Origin: Collinsella sp. An7
Lineage (GTDB): Bacteria > Actinomycetota > Coriobacteriia > Coriobacteriales > Coriobacteriaceae
Assembly: GCF_002159335.1 (NCBI RefSeq)
Contig: NZ_NFHP01000001.1
Location: forward strand, 186,001 to 250,000
DNA: 64,000 bases
Direction: 5' to 3'
The notes under the pieces were generated by a model. That model was not told where the DNA came from and did no database searches. It saw only the letters and a program-made list of their open reading frames with translations. Both the position numbers and the translations under genes were made by a program. Position 1 is the first letter of the stretch. Each line of letters starts with the position of its first letter. Positions 1 through 7,082 of this stretch are shown piece after piece.

Positions 1-573
1 AAGACGGGTGGCAAGACGGCTACGATCAAGAGCCATCACAACCTGATCCCGTTCCCCGAGGGCGTGCATTTCGACCTTATCGAGCCGCTCGACCATTTCT
101 TTAAGGATGAGGTGCGCGAGCTGGGCCTGGCTCTGGGGTTGCCCGAGCACATCGTGTACCGTCAGCCGTTCCCGGGCCCGGGTCTGGCGATCCGCATCAT
201 CGGCGCGGTGAGCCCCGAGAAGCTTGAGATCCTAAAGAACGCCGACGCCATCGTGCGCGAGGAGCTCGATGCGTACAACCAGCGGCTGTTTGAGGAGACC
301 GGCGAGCGCAACAGCGAACACAGCTGCTGGCAGTACTTTGCGGTGCTGCCGGATATCAAGAGCGTGGGCGTGATGGGCGACGAGCGCACCTACGCGCGCC
401 CGGTGATCCTGCGCGCGGTGGAGTCGAGCGACGCCATGACGGCGGACTGGGCGAAGCTGCCCTACGACGTGTTGGCGAAGATCTCGAGCCGCATCGTGGC
501 AGAGGTCCCGGGCGTCAACCGCGTGGCGTACGACATTACGAGCAAGCCCCCCGCGACGATTGAGTGGGAGTAA
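1..573 (+). CDS. guaA: GMP synthase (glutamine-hydrolysing), C-terminal part
   Basis: The reading frame is open from base 1, so the 5' part lies outside the window. GuaA converts XMP, ATP and glutamine to GMP in purine synthesis in the cytosol. What remains is the end of the ATP-pyrophosphatase domain and the dimerisation domain. The family hallmarks [10 protein letters not shown] (about residues 56-65 of this fragment) and the C-terminal [10 protein letters not shown] are present. The last codons, GAG TGG GAG TAA, are the part duplicated at the far end of the ICE. The protein end is therefore intact, and the ICE replaced only the bases after it. Confidence 0.97.
   Translation, partial: KTGGKTATIKSHHNLIPFPEGVHFDLIEPLDHFFKDEVRELGLALGLPEHIVYRQPFPGPGLAIRIIGAVSPEKLEILKNADAIVREELDAYNQRLFEETGERNSEHSCWQYFAVLPDIKSVGVMGDERTYARPVILRAVESSDAMTADWAKLPYDVLAKISSRIVAEVPGVNRVAYDITSKPPATIEWE
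559..573 (+). other. Putative attL at the guaA 3' end
   Basis: The last codons and stop of guaA, tgagtgggagta at 561-572, recur as tgagtgggaata at 59267-59278 in the same orientation (11 of 12 identical). The 3' end of guaA is a known integration site for tyrosine-recombinase islands. A duplicated guaA tail about 58.7 kb away, next to an integrase gene, fits attL/attR of one element. The exact crossover cannot be read from a single sequence. Confidence 0.75.
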
Positions 574-698
574 ATCATCGTACAGATGTTCGTATTTTTG
601 GACTGTCCGTATGATTAAAACTCGTACCATTCTGTATCATTCCGTCCACCGGTAACGAGCAAGCCACCGGCACATCGGAACTCAGAAAACCGCGGAGA

Positions 699-735
699 AG
701 GGCCTTCCATCAAGCGCGATGGAGGGCCCTTTGTC
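699..735 (+). terminator. Probable intrinsic terminator after guaA
   Basis: Stem agggccttccatc (699-711) pairs with gatggagggccct (718-730) with one mismatch, a 6-nt loop and a short T run at 730-732. It ends transcription coming through the guaA/ICE junction. Confidence 0.6.
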
Positions 736-903
736 CTATATATGCGCTGGTAGAGCGCCAAATCAGAAGAAAACGACACGATACGCGGCGGCACGGGGCG
801 CGACGCGGCGCGACGGCGCGGACGCCATGGGAGGGCTCCGGGACGCGCGGGACAACGTGCATTACCGAGCGGGCCGCGCGCGGGAGCTCTGGCGCGAGAG
901 TTG

Positions 904-940
904 GAACTCAATTTGAACTCAACGAGAAAAATGAACTCAA
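904..940. repeat. Integrase arm-type repeats, left end
   Basis: The octamer gaactcaa occurs at 904-911, 915-922 and 933-940. The first two are 11 bp apart, one helical turn. The same pair with the same 11-bp spacing occurs inverted at 59153-59171, inside the other end. Paired short repeats inside each end are typical arm-type binding sites of tyrosine integrases. Confidence 0.7.
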
Positions 941-1201
941 ATCTCGCCATACACGCAGGTAAATAGTACAGACGATTATTCCCCGCCCCCATACAATCGA
1001 ATTCGGAGCTGACGCAGCCGGGTCACGCGCGCCCACGTGTCCGTTCGGTGAAACCTCGACCACCGGGGACTTGCCGTGACGCGTCGCGACGGCCTCGACC
1101 ACGCCCCTCCCCCCGAGCGGCATCATCTGGCACTAGGCGGCACGCCACGGCATCCGCGGTGACGTGGCGACACGGCCAGACGCCGCCGGGAAGGAGGACG
1201 C

Positions 1202-1465
1202 ATGGGCGAGATCGACGCAGGGGCCCGGTCCGAGAAGGTCTCAAGCGCTGACGAGCTGCTGCGGGTCCGAGACGTCCAGCGGGTGCTGGACGTCTCGAGG
1301 ACCATGGCGTACAAGCTCGTGAGCGATGGGGTCATCGCCTCGGTGAGGGTCGGAAGGCTCGTGCGCGTGAGGCGCTCGGCGCTGGACGACTACATAGCGG
1401 GCAGGTCCAAGAAGGCTGAGGGCGCGGAATCGCGCCGGGAGCGTTTCGGTGGCGCCGGGGAGTAA
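1202..1465 (+). CDS. Small helix-turn-helix (excisionase-family) DNA-binding protein
   Basis: 87 aa. Residues about 20-66 form a MerR/excisionase-type winged HTH: LLRVRDVQRVLDVSRTMAYK then a wing with VRVGRLVRVRRSALDDYI. A strong site, ggaaggagg, lies 6 bases before the ATG at 1202. It is the first gene of the ICE and is followed by a second HTH gene of the same fold. Likely a regulator or directionality factor. Which of the two, or the Xis gene at the right end, drives excision cannot be told from sequence. Confidence 0.75.
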   Translation: MGEIDAGARSEKVSSADELLRVRDVQRVLDVSRTMAYKLVSDGVIASVRVGRLVRVRRSALDDYIAGRSKKAEGAESRRERFGGAGE

Positions 1466-1527
1466 CGAGGCACCTCTCGGGAGCCGTGGGGATTGCGCTT
1501 CGAATCGACTCGAAGGAGTTGCTCGAG

Positions 1528-1782
1528 ATGGCTGATTCGAACGCACGCATCGCACGCAGGGAGAAGGTTCCCATTCCGGTTCAGGACTACTACAGCGTCG
1601 ACGAGGTGGCCGCCCTGCTGAGGATCAGCAGAAACCGCGTGTACGACCTCGCGAAGGAGCGCGAGGACCCGCTGCCCCTTCGCTGCTTCCCGACCGGATG
1701 GAGAGGGTCGTTCGCCTCGCGCGAGGAGCTGCGCGAATGGGTGTCGCGCAACACGGTGCTCGTGAGGGAGCGCCGGGGATAG
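1528..1782 (+). CDS. Small helix-turn-helix DNA-binding protein
   Basis: 84 aa from the ATG at 1528, chosen over the GTG at 1486 because aaggag lies about 10 bases upstream of it. YSVDEVAALLRISRNRVYDL (about residues 22-41) is an excisionase/MerR-type HTH, followed by a wing ending in REELREWV. A second paralogue-like HTH gene directly after the one at 1202. It probably controls the downstream replication/transfer genes, but no target site was identified. Confidence 0.7.
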   Translation: MADSNARIARREKVPIPVQDYYSVDEVAALLRISRNRVYDLAKEREDPLPLRCFPTGWRGSFASREELREWVSRNTVLVRERRG

Positions 1783-1800
1783 GGGAGAGGAGCTGGCGAG

Positions 1801-2208
1801 ATGGGGAAAGCCCCTGCCGATTCCTTCCTGGTCGTGCATCGCTTCATGTGGGGACGGCTGGGGCTCTCGGGGACGACCCTTCTCGTCTTCGCCCGCATCT
1901 ACGGGTTCTGCTCCGGGGGAGGCGAGTTCTACGAGAGCAAGCCAAACACCGCCGCCTTCCTCGGCATCAGCGAGAGGACGGTGTTCAGGGCGATCTCTGA
2001 GCTGCTCGCAAGGGGGCTCATCGAGGAGATCGGGACCCGCCGCGCCCGCAGCGGTGCGACGAAGCGGTACGCGCTCACCGAGCGCGCGCTCTCCGCCCAT
2101 GACGGCCCGTCACCCCATGGCGGCGGATCGCATGACAAGGTGCCATGGCGGGGAGAGACGGCCTGTCACCCAATAAGGAAATCGGAGAACAAACACTATG
2201 AGAGCTAA
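1801..2208 (+). CDS. Winged-helix protein, replication-initiator-like
   Basis: 135 aa. The N-terminal half (SGTTLLVFARIYGFC, then AAFLGISERTVFRAISELLARGLI at about 56-79) is a winged HTH of the kind found in RepA-like and helix-turn-helix proteins of ICEs. The tail is low-complexity. It overlaps the DnaC-like ATPase gene by 11 bp. The pairing of a winged-helix protein with a helicase-loader ATPase suggests a role in replication of the excised circle. This is inferred from arrangement only. Confidence 0.6.
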   Translation: MGKAPADSFLVVHRFMWGRLGLSGTTLLVFARIYGFCSGGGEFYESKPNTAAFLGISERTVFRAISELLARGLIEEIGTRRARSGATKRYALTERALSAHDGPSPHGGGSHDKVPWRGETACHPIRKSENKHYES

Positions 2209-2989
2209 CGCGGGGCCGGGGCGCCTGCTTACCGCCTCGGACGTGGAATCCCTCGGGCTCGACGCGGAGGAGCCCCCGAGTCCGGAGTGCCCCTACTGCG
2301 GGGCCCCGCTCGAGCCGCTCGCAGTCGAGCTGGACGGGAGGGCGTACTGGGTCTCCCACCGCGACTGCGGCTGCGAGGGGGAGCGGGCGGTTCGCGAACG
2401 GCGGGAGGCCGAGGAGCGCCGCGAACGGAGGCGGGAGCTGCTGGGCAGGCTGACGAGGGCCGGCATAGGGAGGCGCTATCTCGACGCGCAGGTCAGCGTG
2501 CGAAGCTGCGCCGACTACCTCGCGGGCTTCGCCGACTCGCGCGGCGGCGGCCTTTACATCTACGGTCCCGTGGGGAGTGGGAAGACCCACGAGGCGAGCG
2601 CCCTCGCGGCACGCTTCGTGGAGGCGGGCTACACGGTGGTGATGACGGGGACCCTGAGGATGCTCGACTCGGTCTACGCGTCATACCGGTCGGACTCCGA
2701 GCGCGCCGCCGGGCTCTCCAGGTACTCGACGTGCGACGTGCTGATTCTCGACGACCTTGGCAAGGAGGGGGCGAGCGGCTGGGCGGGAACGACGCTCTAC
2801 CAGATCGTGGACGCCCGCTACAACGCGATGCTCCCGGTCATCGTCACCTCCCAGTATCCCCCGCAGTCAATCGAGCGGCGCCTCGCGCGAGGGGGCGAGG
2901 CGGAGACTGCCGCCGCGATCGCGTCGCGGCTCGCGGAGATGTGCGAGCCGGTTCCCCTGACCCACCGGGACCGCAGAAGGTGCGGATAG
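2198..2989 (+). CDS. DnaC/IstB-like AAA+ ATPase (helicase loader type)
   Basis: 263 aa. An N-terminal Cys cluster (C31, C34, C57, C59) looks like a zinc-binding knuckle. It is followed by an Arg/Glu-rich linker and a P-loop ATPase with Walker A GPVGSGKT (about 123-130) and Walker B LILDDLG (about 182-188). The fold and size match DnaC/IstB-type loaders that bring the replicative helicase to DNA. It overlaps the winged-helix gene and probably serves autonomous replication of the ICE circle. There is no transposase nearby, which argues against IstB. Confidence 0.8.
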   Translation: MRANAGPGRLLTASDVESLGLDAEEPPSPECPYCGAPLEPLAVELDGRAYWVSHRDCGCEGERAVRERREAEERRERRRELLGRLTRAGIGRRYLDAQVSVRSCADYLAGFADSRGGGLYIYGPVGSGKTHEASALAARFVEAGYTVVMTGTLRMLDSVYASYRSDSERAAGLSRYSTCDVLILDDLGKEGASGWAGTTLYQIVDARYNAMLPVIVTSQYPPQSIERRLARGGEAETAAAIASRLAEMCEPVPLTHRDRRRCG

Positions 2990-3166
2990 CGTGAATGCTC
3001 CACCTGGCGGGACCTCCCGTGACGCCGCCCTCGCGCCTCGCGCCCCCGCCCCGGCGTCCCGCGTATAACTCAGCCGAGGGGGCGCGGCGGCACGGCGGTC
3101 AAAAGCTGACCTTGGTGAACCGGGCCGATAACGCCGCCGCGCCCGGAAGGAGTCACGGGAGGTCGC

Positions 3167-3961
3167 ATGGGGACGATTGACTGGAGGGAGCGCACGCGCC
3201 CGGTCGACAGGGGGCTGCACGAGGCGCTTGTCGCCAAGTGCCAGGAGAACGGCTGGCTCAAGCGGGGCGGCTACGACTGGCAGGACGACCCCTGGCTCGA
3301 GGAGTACCCCTACGAGTTCGTCGAGGCGGAGGACGTCTCGGCGCTGAGGGGCTTCCTCGGGTGCGGGAACTGGGCCATCCGGACGGGCATCGTCTACGAC
3401 GACCTCGCGTTCATCCAGCAGGTGAACGGAGGAGATGAGTGGTGGACCCTCAAGAAAGCGCCCGACGGGTGGGAGGCGTTCGAGAGCTGGACGTTCGGGG
3501 GGATCCTCGAGCGCGGCACGGAATTCGAGCGCGCCGTCGCCTCCATGCAGATGGCGACGCCGGAGGAGTGTCTCCGACTCGACTACATGCTCCCGGAGAC
3601 GGAGTCTCCCCTGGACTGGAGGCTCGTTCGGACGGAGGGCATCGCTCCCACGGGGGAGGTCGTGCCGTGCCGCGCGTTCGTGGCGAAGACGGCCGAAGGG
3701 TACGAGGGCCGCGTCTTCGAGCGCCCCGGGCTCCCCGGGTTCTGCATGGAGGTCCGCCGGACGGACCCTCCCGCCCTCCTGCTTTGCCAGGAGGGGGTGA
3801 AGCGGCCCCTCGGAGCCGCAGCCCTCTGCGAGCGCGTGCTGCCCGCGGCGGCCGCCCCCGGATCGAGGGGCCTGTCCGACGCGGTTCGCTCCGCCCGGGG
3901 CTGCAGCGACTCGCTGCCCCAGCGGACGGCCGCGCCGGCGCGAACCGCAGAGGGGAGGTAG
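3167..3961 (+). CDS. ICE protein of unknown function
   Basis: 264 aa, first gene of the transfer operon, with aaggagtcacgggagg before the ATG. I do not recognise a family. It is soluble, acidic and Trp/Tyr-rich in the first 120 residues (GNWAIRTGIVYDDLAFIQQV, WWTLKK, ESWTFGGI), with an Ala/Arg-rich low-complexity tail. No membrane segment or nucleotide-binding motif is visible. It is followed 6 bp later by the PcfB-like gene, so it belongs to the conjugation operon by position. Confidence 0.65.
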   Translation: MGTIDWRERTRPVDRGLHEALVAKCQENGWLKRGGYDWQDDPWLEEYPYEFVEAEDVSALRGFLGCGNWAIRTGIVYDDLAFIQQVNGGDEWWTLKKAPDGWEAFESWTFGGILERGTEFERAVASMQMATPEECLRLDYMLPETESPLDWRLVRTEGIAPTGEVVPCRAFVAKTAEGYEGRVFERPGLPGFCMEVRRTDPPALLLCQEGVKRPLGAAALCERVLPAAAAPGSRGLSDAVRSARGCSDSLPQRTAAPARTAEGR

Positions 3962-3967
3962 GCGCCC

Positions 3968-4492
3968 GTGTCGAGCGACTTCGGGGACGACTCCGGGGAG
4001 GCGATGCTCCGCTGGGCGGTGCGCGTCGGCGAGCGCGGCGGCGCCCGCGCCCTCATCGAGGCGGCGGGGAGGCTCGGGGGATCGGCGGCGGAGGTGCGCG
4101 AGCGCCCCCACGGCACCTCGGCCGGGCCCGGGATGCGGGAGTGGGCGAGGCTCGACCTCGCCACGGTGGCCGACGACCCCGCGGAGCTCGAGCCGGCGCT
4201 CGTCTCAAGGCTCCGCGAGGCGGGCGTCGAGAGCATCGCCGTCGACCTCGACGGCTCCCGCGCCCTTCTCTTCAAGGTGTCCGACGCGGACCGCGTCGCG
4301 GCGGCGCTCGACGAGGCCTCCTCCGTCGCCGAGGAGGCCTCTCTGGGCGGCGACGAGCGTCCGCTCGACCTGCGCGCCGAGAAGGCGCGCGAGGCCTCCC
4401 GCGCGCTCGAGGCGGGCGCCGGGAGGGCGGCGGAGAGGGTGGCCGCGGAACCGACGCGGCTCACGGCGCGGCCCGGGCGAGCGGCCCGGTGA
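3968..4492 (+). CDS. PcfB/DUF3801-like relaxosome accessory protein
   Basis: 174 aa from a GTG start. The N-terminal region has a helix (VRVGERGGARALIEAAGRL), then a segment resembling the DUF3801/PcfB core: REWARLDL, VSRLREAGVESIAVDL and LLFKVSDADRVAAALDEA (about 55-120). The tail is Ala/Arg-rich. It lies directly before the VirD4 gene with a GTGA overlap, the usual position of pcfB before pcfC in Gram-positive conjugation operons. In that family PcfB bridges DNA, relaxase and coupling protein. The assignment rests on position and weak similarity. Confidence 0.55.
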   Translation: MSSDFGDDSGEAMLRWAVRVGERGGARALIEAAGRLGGSAAEVRERPHGTSAGPGMREWARLDLATVADDPAELEPALVSRLREAGVESIAVDLDGSRALLFKVSDADRVAAALDEASSVAEEASLGGDERPLDLRAEKAREASRALEAGAGRAAERVAAEPTRLTARPGRAAR

Positions 4493-6279
4493 GCGCGCCT
4501 GCCGTGCGGGGAATCGCGTCCGCGGCGTTGCTGTCCGCCGCGGCGTTCCTCGCCGGCGACCTCTTCGCCTCGTGCGCCGCCACCATGGGAGGGGACCCTG
4601 TCTCCGCCCTCTCCCAGGCGGCGCGCGCCCTCCCGGCGTTCGCCTTGTCGCGCGCCCTGGCCCCCGACCTCTCTCCGCTCCCCCTCTCCGTCGGCGTCAC
4701 CTGCGCCTGCGGCGTGTGGGCGGCGTGGGCCTGGAGGGCGGCGCGGGCCGGGAACTACCGGAGGGGCGAGGAGCACGGAAGCTCGCGGTGGGCGACGGCA
4801 GGGGAGATCTCCCGGTTCGCCGACCAGTCAGACCCCAGGCAGAACATCATCCTGACGAGGAGGTGCTCGCTCGCGATGAGCAGGCAGGACCACGACAGGC
4901 GCTTCGAGCGCACCCGCAACGTCCTCGTCATCGGGGGCCCGGGGTCGGGCAAGTCCCGCGGCTTCGTCGAGCCCAACCTCATGCAGATGAACGCGTCCTA
5001 CTTCGTCACCGACCCGAAGGGGACGGTCGCGGTGCACGTGAGGGGGCTGCTCGAGGACGGCGGCTACGAGGTCCGCGTCTTCGACACCATCGACCCCTCC
5101 CGCAGCGACCGCTACAACCCGATCTCGTACCTCAGGAGCGAGTCGGACATCATCCGGTTCGCCGACTGCCTCGTGCTCAACACCACCGACCCCAAGGCCC
5201 GCTCCAACGACCCGTTCTGGGAGGCAGCGGAGAAGCTGCTCTACACGGCGCTCGTGGCGTACCTCGTGTACCACTGCCCCGAGAGGGACCGGACGATCCC
5301 CGGGATGCTGACGCTGCTCGGGCTCGCGGAGGCGCGGGACGACGACGAGTCGTTCAGAAGCCCGCTCGACCTGCTCTTCGACGAGATAGAGACGGGGATG
5401 CGGTGCATCAGCGCCCCGACGGCGCCGGGAGGCGACCCGCGCGCCTACGACGAGGGGGGAGGGGTCCGGTGGGTGAGGGTCTCGGACCCTCGCTCCCCCG
5501 AGGAGGACTTCGCGCTCGGCAGGTACCGGGCCTTCCGAACGGCGGCGGGCAAGACCCTCAAGTCGATCATCGTCTCGTGCAACGCGCGCCTCGCGCCCCT
5601 GGCGGTCGAGGAGGCGAGGCGCCTCCTCTCGGCCGACGACCTCTCCATCGACAGGATGGGGGAAAGGGGGGAGCGCCGCGCCCTGTTCGCGGTCATGTCG
5701 GACACCAACCGCACCTACTCGTTCCTGCACGCGGTGCTCATGTGGCAGGCCCTCGACCTGCTCTGCGACCGCGCCCTGTCGGAGCACGGCGGGAGCCTGC
5801 CGACCCCGGTGAGCTTCATCCTCGACGAGTTCGCCAACATCGGCCGCATGCCCGACGTGGAGAAGTCCATGGCCGTCGTCCGCAGCCGCAACATCTCGAT
5901 CTCGCCCGTTCTGCAGTCCGTCGCGCAGCTCAAGGGTGCGTACGGGGACGACGCCCAGACGATCGTCGACTGCTGCGACACGGTTCTGTTCCTCGGGGGG
6001 AAGTCGACCGAGACGAACAAGGAGATCGCCGAGTCGGTCGGCAAGGAGACGGTGACCGCCGTGTCGGAGAGCGACACGCGCGGCGCGTCGCCGGGGTGGA
6101 GCTCGAGCAGGCAGGCGTCGGAGCGCGACCTCATCCAGGCAGCCGAGGTGGGCAGGCTCGACCGCCGCAAGGCGATCGTGCTCATCGCGGGCGCCGACCC
6201 GTTCCTCGACGAGAAGTACGACAAGACCATGCACCCAAGCTACCGGCGCATGGTGGAGCTCGGCCGCGAGGCCGAGTGA
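4489..6279 (+). CDS. VirD4/TraG-type conjugal coupling protein (T4CP)
   Basis: 596 aa. The GTG at 4489 overlaps the preceding stop. Upstream in-frame sequence is out-of-frame reading of neighbouring genes. Two N-terminal membrane segments (about 1-25 and 40-80) anchor a cytosolic ATPase. Walker A is GPGSGKS (about 150-156), followed by SYFVTDPKGT. The Walker B region is ILDEFANIGRMPDVEK (about 443-458), and PVLQSVAQL follows. T4CPs deliver the relaxase-DNA complex to the secretion channel at the membrane. It starts the core T4SS block of this ICE. Confidence 0.93.
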   Translation: MSAPAVRGIASAALLSAAAFLAGDLFASCAATMGGDPVSALSQAARALPAFALSRALAPDLSPLPLSVGVTCACGVWAAWAWRAARAGNYRRGEEHGSSRWATAGEISRFADQSDPRQNIILTRRCSLAMSRQDHDRRFERTRNVLVIGGPGSGKSRGFVEPNLMQMNASYFVTDPKGTVAVHVRGLLEDGGYEVRVFDTIDPSRSDRYNPISYLRSESDIIRFADCLVLNTTDPKARSNDPFWEAAEKLLYTALVAYLVYHCPERDRTIPGMLTLLGLAEARDDDESFRSPLDLLFDEIETGMRCISAPTAPGGDPRAYDEGGGVRWVRVSDPRSPEEDFALGRYRAFRTAAGKTLKSIIVSCNARLAPLAVEEARRLLSADDLSIDRMGERGERRALFAVMSDTNRTYSFLHAVLMWQALDLLCDRALSEHGGSLPTPVSFILDEFANIGRMPDVEKSMAVVRSRNISISPVLQSVAQLKGAYGDDAQTIVDCCDTVLFLGGKSTETNKEIAESVGKETVTAVSESDTRGASPGWSSSRQASERDLIQAAEVGRLDRRKAIVLIAGADPFLDEKYDKTMHPSYRRMVELGREAE

Positions 6280-6428
6280 CGGGGCGCGGCCGCCGCGCCC
6301 GAGGCGCCTGGGCCCGGCGGGATCCGACCCCCTCCGGGCTGCGGCCGCGCGTTCGCTAAGGAGCGCCGGGGCGCTCGACCGGATTCTATCACGCGGGGCC
6401 CCGGACCCCGCGGGAGGGGAGGAGCCGG

Positions 6429-6644
6429 ATGCTCCAAGAAATCATCGGACTCGTTTCCGGGTGCGTCACCTTCCTCGGGGGCTTCCTGGTCGTGTGGGGC
6501 GCGGTGTCGCTCGGGCTCGCGATACGGGAGCAGCAGGGAGGCTCCCAGATTGCGAGCGCCATATCCACCATCGCGGGCGGCGCGATCATCATCGCGGCGG
6601 CGGTCTACTTCGGGATGCTCGACACGAGCTGGCTCCCCGCGTGA
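6429..6644 (+). CDS. Maff2-family small membrane protein (T4SS channel/pilin-like)
   Basis: 71 aa with two hydrophobic helices (about 8-30 and 44-62) separated by REQQGGSQIASAI, the layout of the Maff2 family found before PrgI and VirB4 in Tn916/Tn1549-like elements. These are considered VirB2-like subunits of the conjugation channel. ggagggg lies 6-12 bases upstream of the ATG. It is separated from virD4 by a 149-bp gap with a GC-rich hairpin (6393-6413), so expression may be stepped up here, as for other pilin-like genes. Confidence 0.8.
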   Translation: MLQEIIGLVSGCVTFLGGFLVVWGAVSLGLAIREQQGGSQIASAISTIAGGAIIIAAAVYFGMLDTSWLPA

Positions 6645-6653
6645 GGCGCCCCG

Positions 6654-7082
6654 GTGCTGAGCGTCGCGGTCCACAAGGACATCTCCGAATACCAGGAAAA
6701 GATCGTCGGGAAGCTGAGCGCGAGGACGCTGGCGTGCGTCGCGCTCGGCCTCGGCGCGTCGGTCGCCGTCGCGGCGGCGCTGAACCTCGCCGCGGGCGTC
6801 GCCCCCTCCGACGCGTCGCTCCCCGTGGTCGCCTGCTCCGTGCCGTTCTGGCTCATGGGGTTCTGGCGGCCGTGCGGCATGGCCCCCGAGCGCTTCGTGC
6901 CGCTCTGGGCGAGGTGGGCCCTTGCTGAGGGGCCGGTGACCTACCGCCCTCCGAGCATCCCAGGGGGATTTAGCCCGGTCCCGGAGGACAGGGCGTACAG
7001 GAAGAGGATGAAGAGGAAGGGGGCGGAGGCCCGTGGCTATGAGAAGGCCCCGAGGGGCTCACGCGGCGCGCGACGCCGGTAG
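6654..7082 (+). CDS. PrgI-family conjugation membrane protein (VirB3-like)
   Basis: 142 aa from a GTG. VHKDISEYQEKIVGKLSARTLAC opens the PrgI fold, followed by two membrane helices (about 23-45 and 55-72) and a conserved aromatic segment (FWRPCGMAPERFVPLW). The tail is basic. PrgI/VirB3 proteins sit in the inner membrane next to VirB4, whose gene overlaps this one. Its size is typical of the family. Confidence 0.85.
   Translation: MLSVAVHKDISEYQEKIVGKLSARTLACVALGLGASVAVAAALNLAAGVAPSDASLPVVACSVPFWLMGFWRPCGMAPERFVPLWARWALAEGPVTYRPPSIPGGFSPVPEDRAYRKRMKRKGAEARGYEKAPRGSRGARRR

Larger units (their letters stand above)
574..1201. other. Noncoding left end of the ICE
   Basis: No convincing gene in about 630 bp. 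It holds a terminator (699-735) and three integrase arm-type repeats (904-940). After about position 1000 it becomes very GC-rich before the first ICE gene. Short open frames on both strands here have no ribosome site or protein-like composition. Confidence 0.6.

Noticed and set aside
745-770. tRNA-like D-arm text (gctggtagagcgcc)
   Set aside because: No acceptor stem, anticodon arm or T-arm can be built around it.
1023-1251. Overlapping short frames on both strands at the ICE left end
   Set aside because: Pro/Arg-rich, no SD, no similarity; the region is best seen as noncoding.
2198-2989. IstB transposition helper
   Set aside because: No IstA or insertion-sequence ends nearby; the DnaC-like role with the winged-helix partner is more likely.
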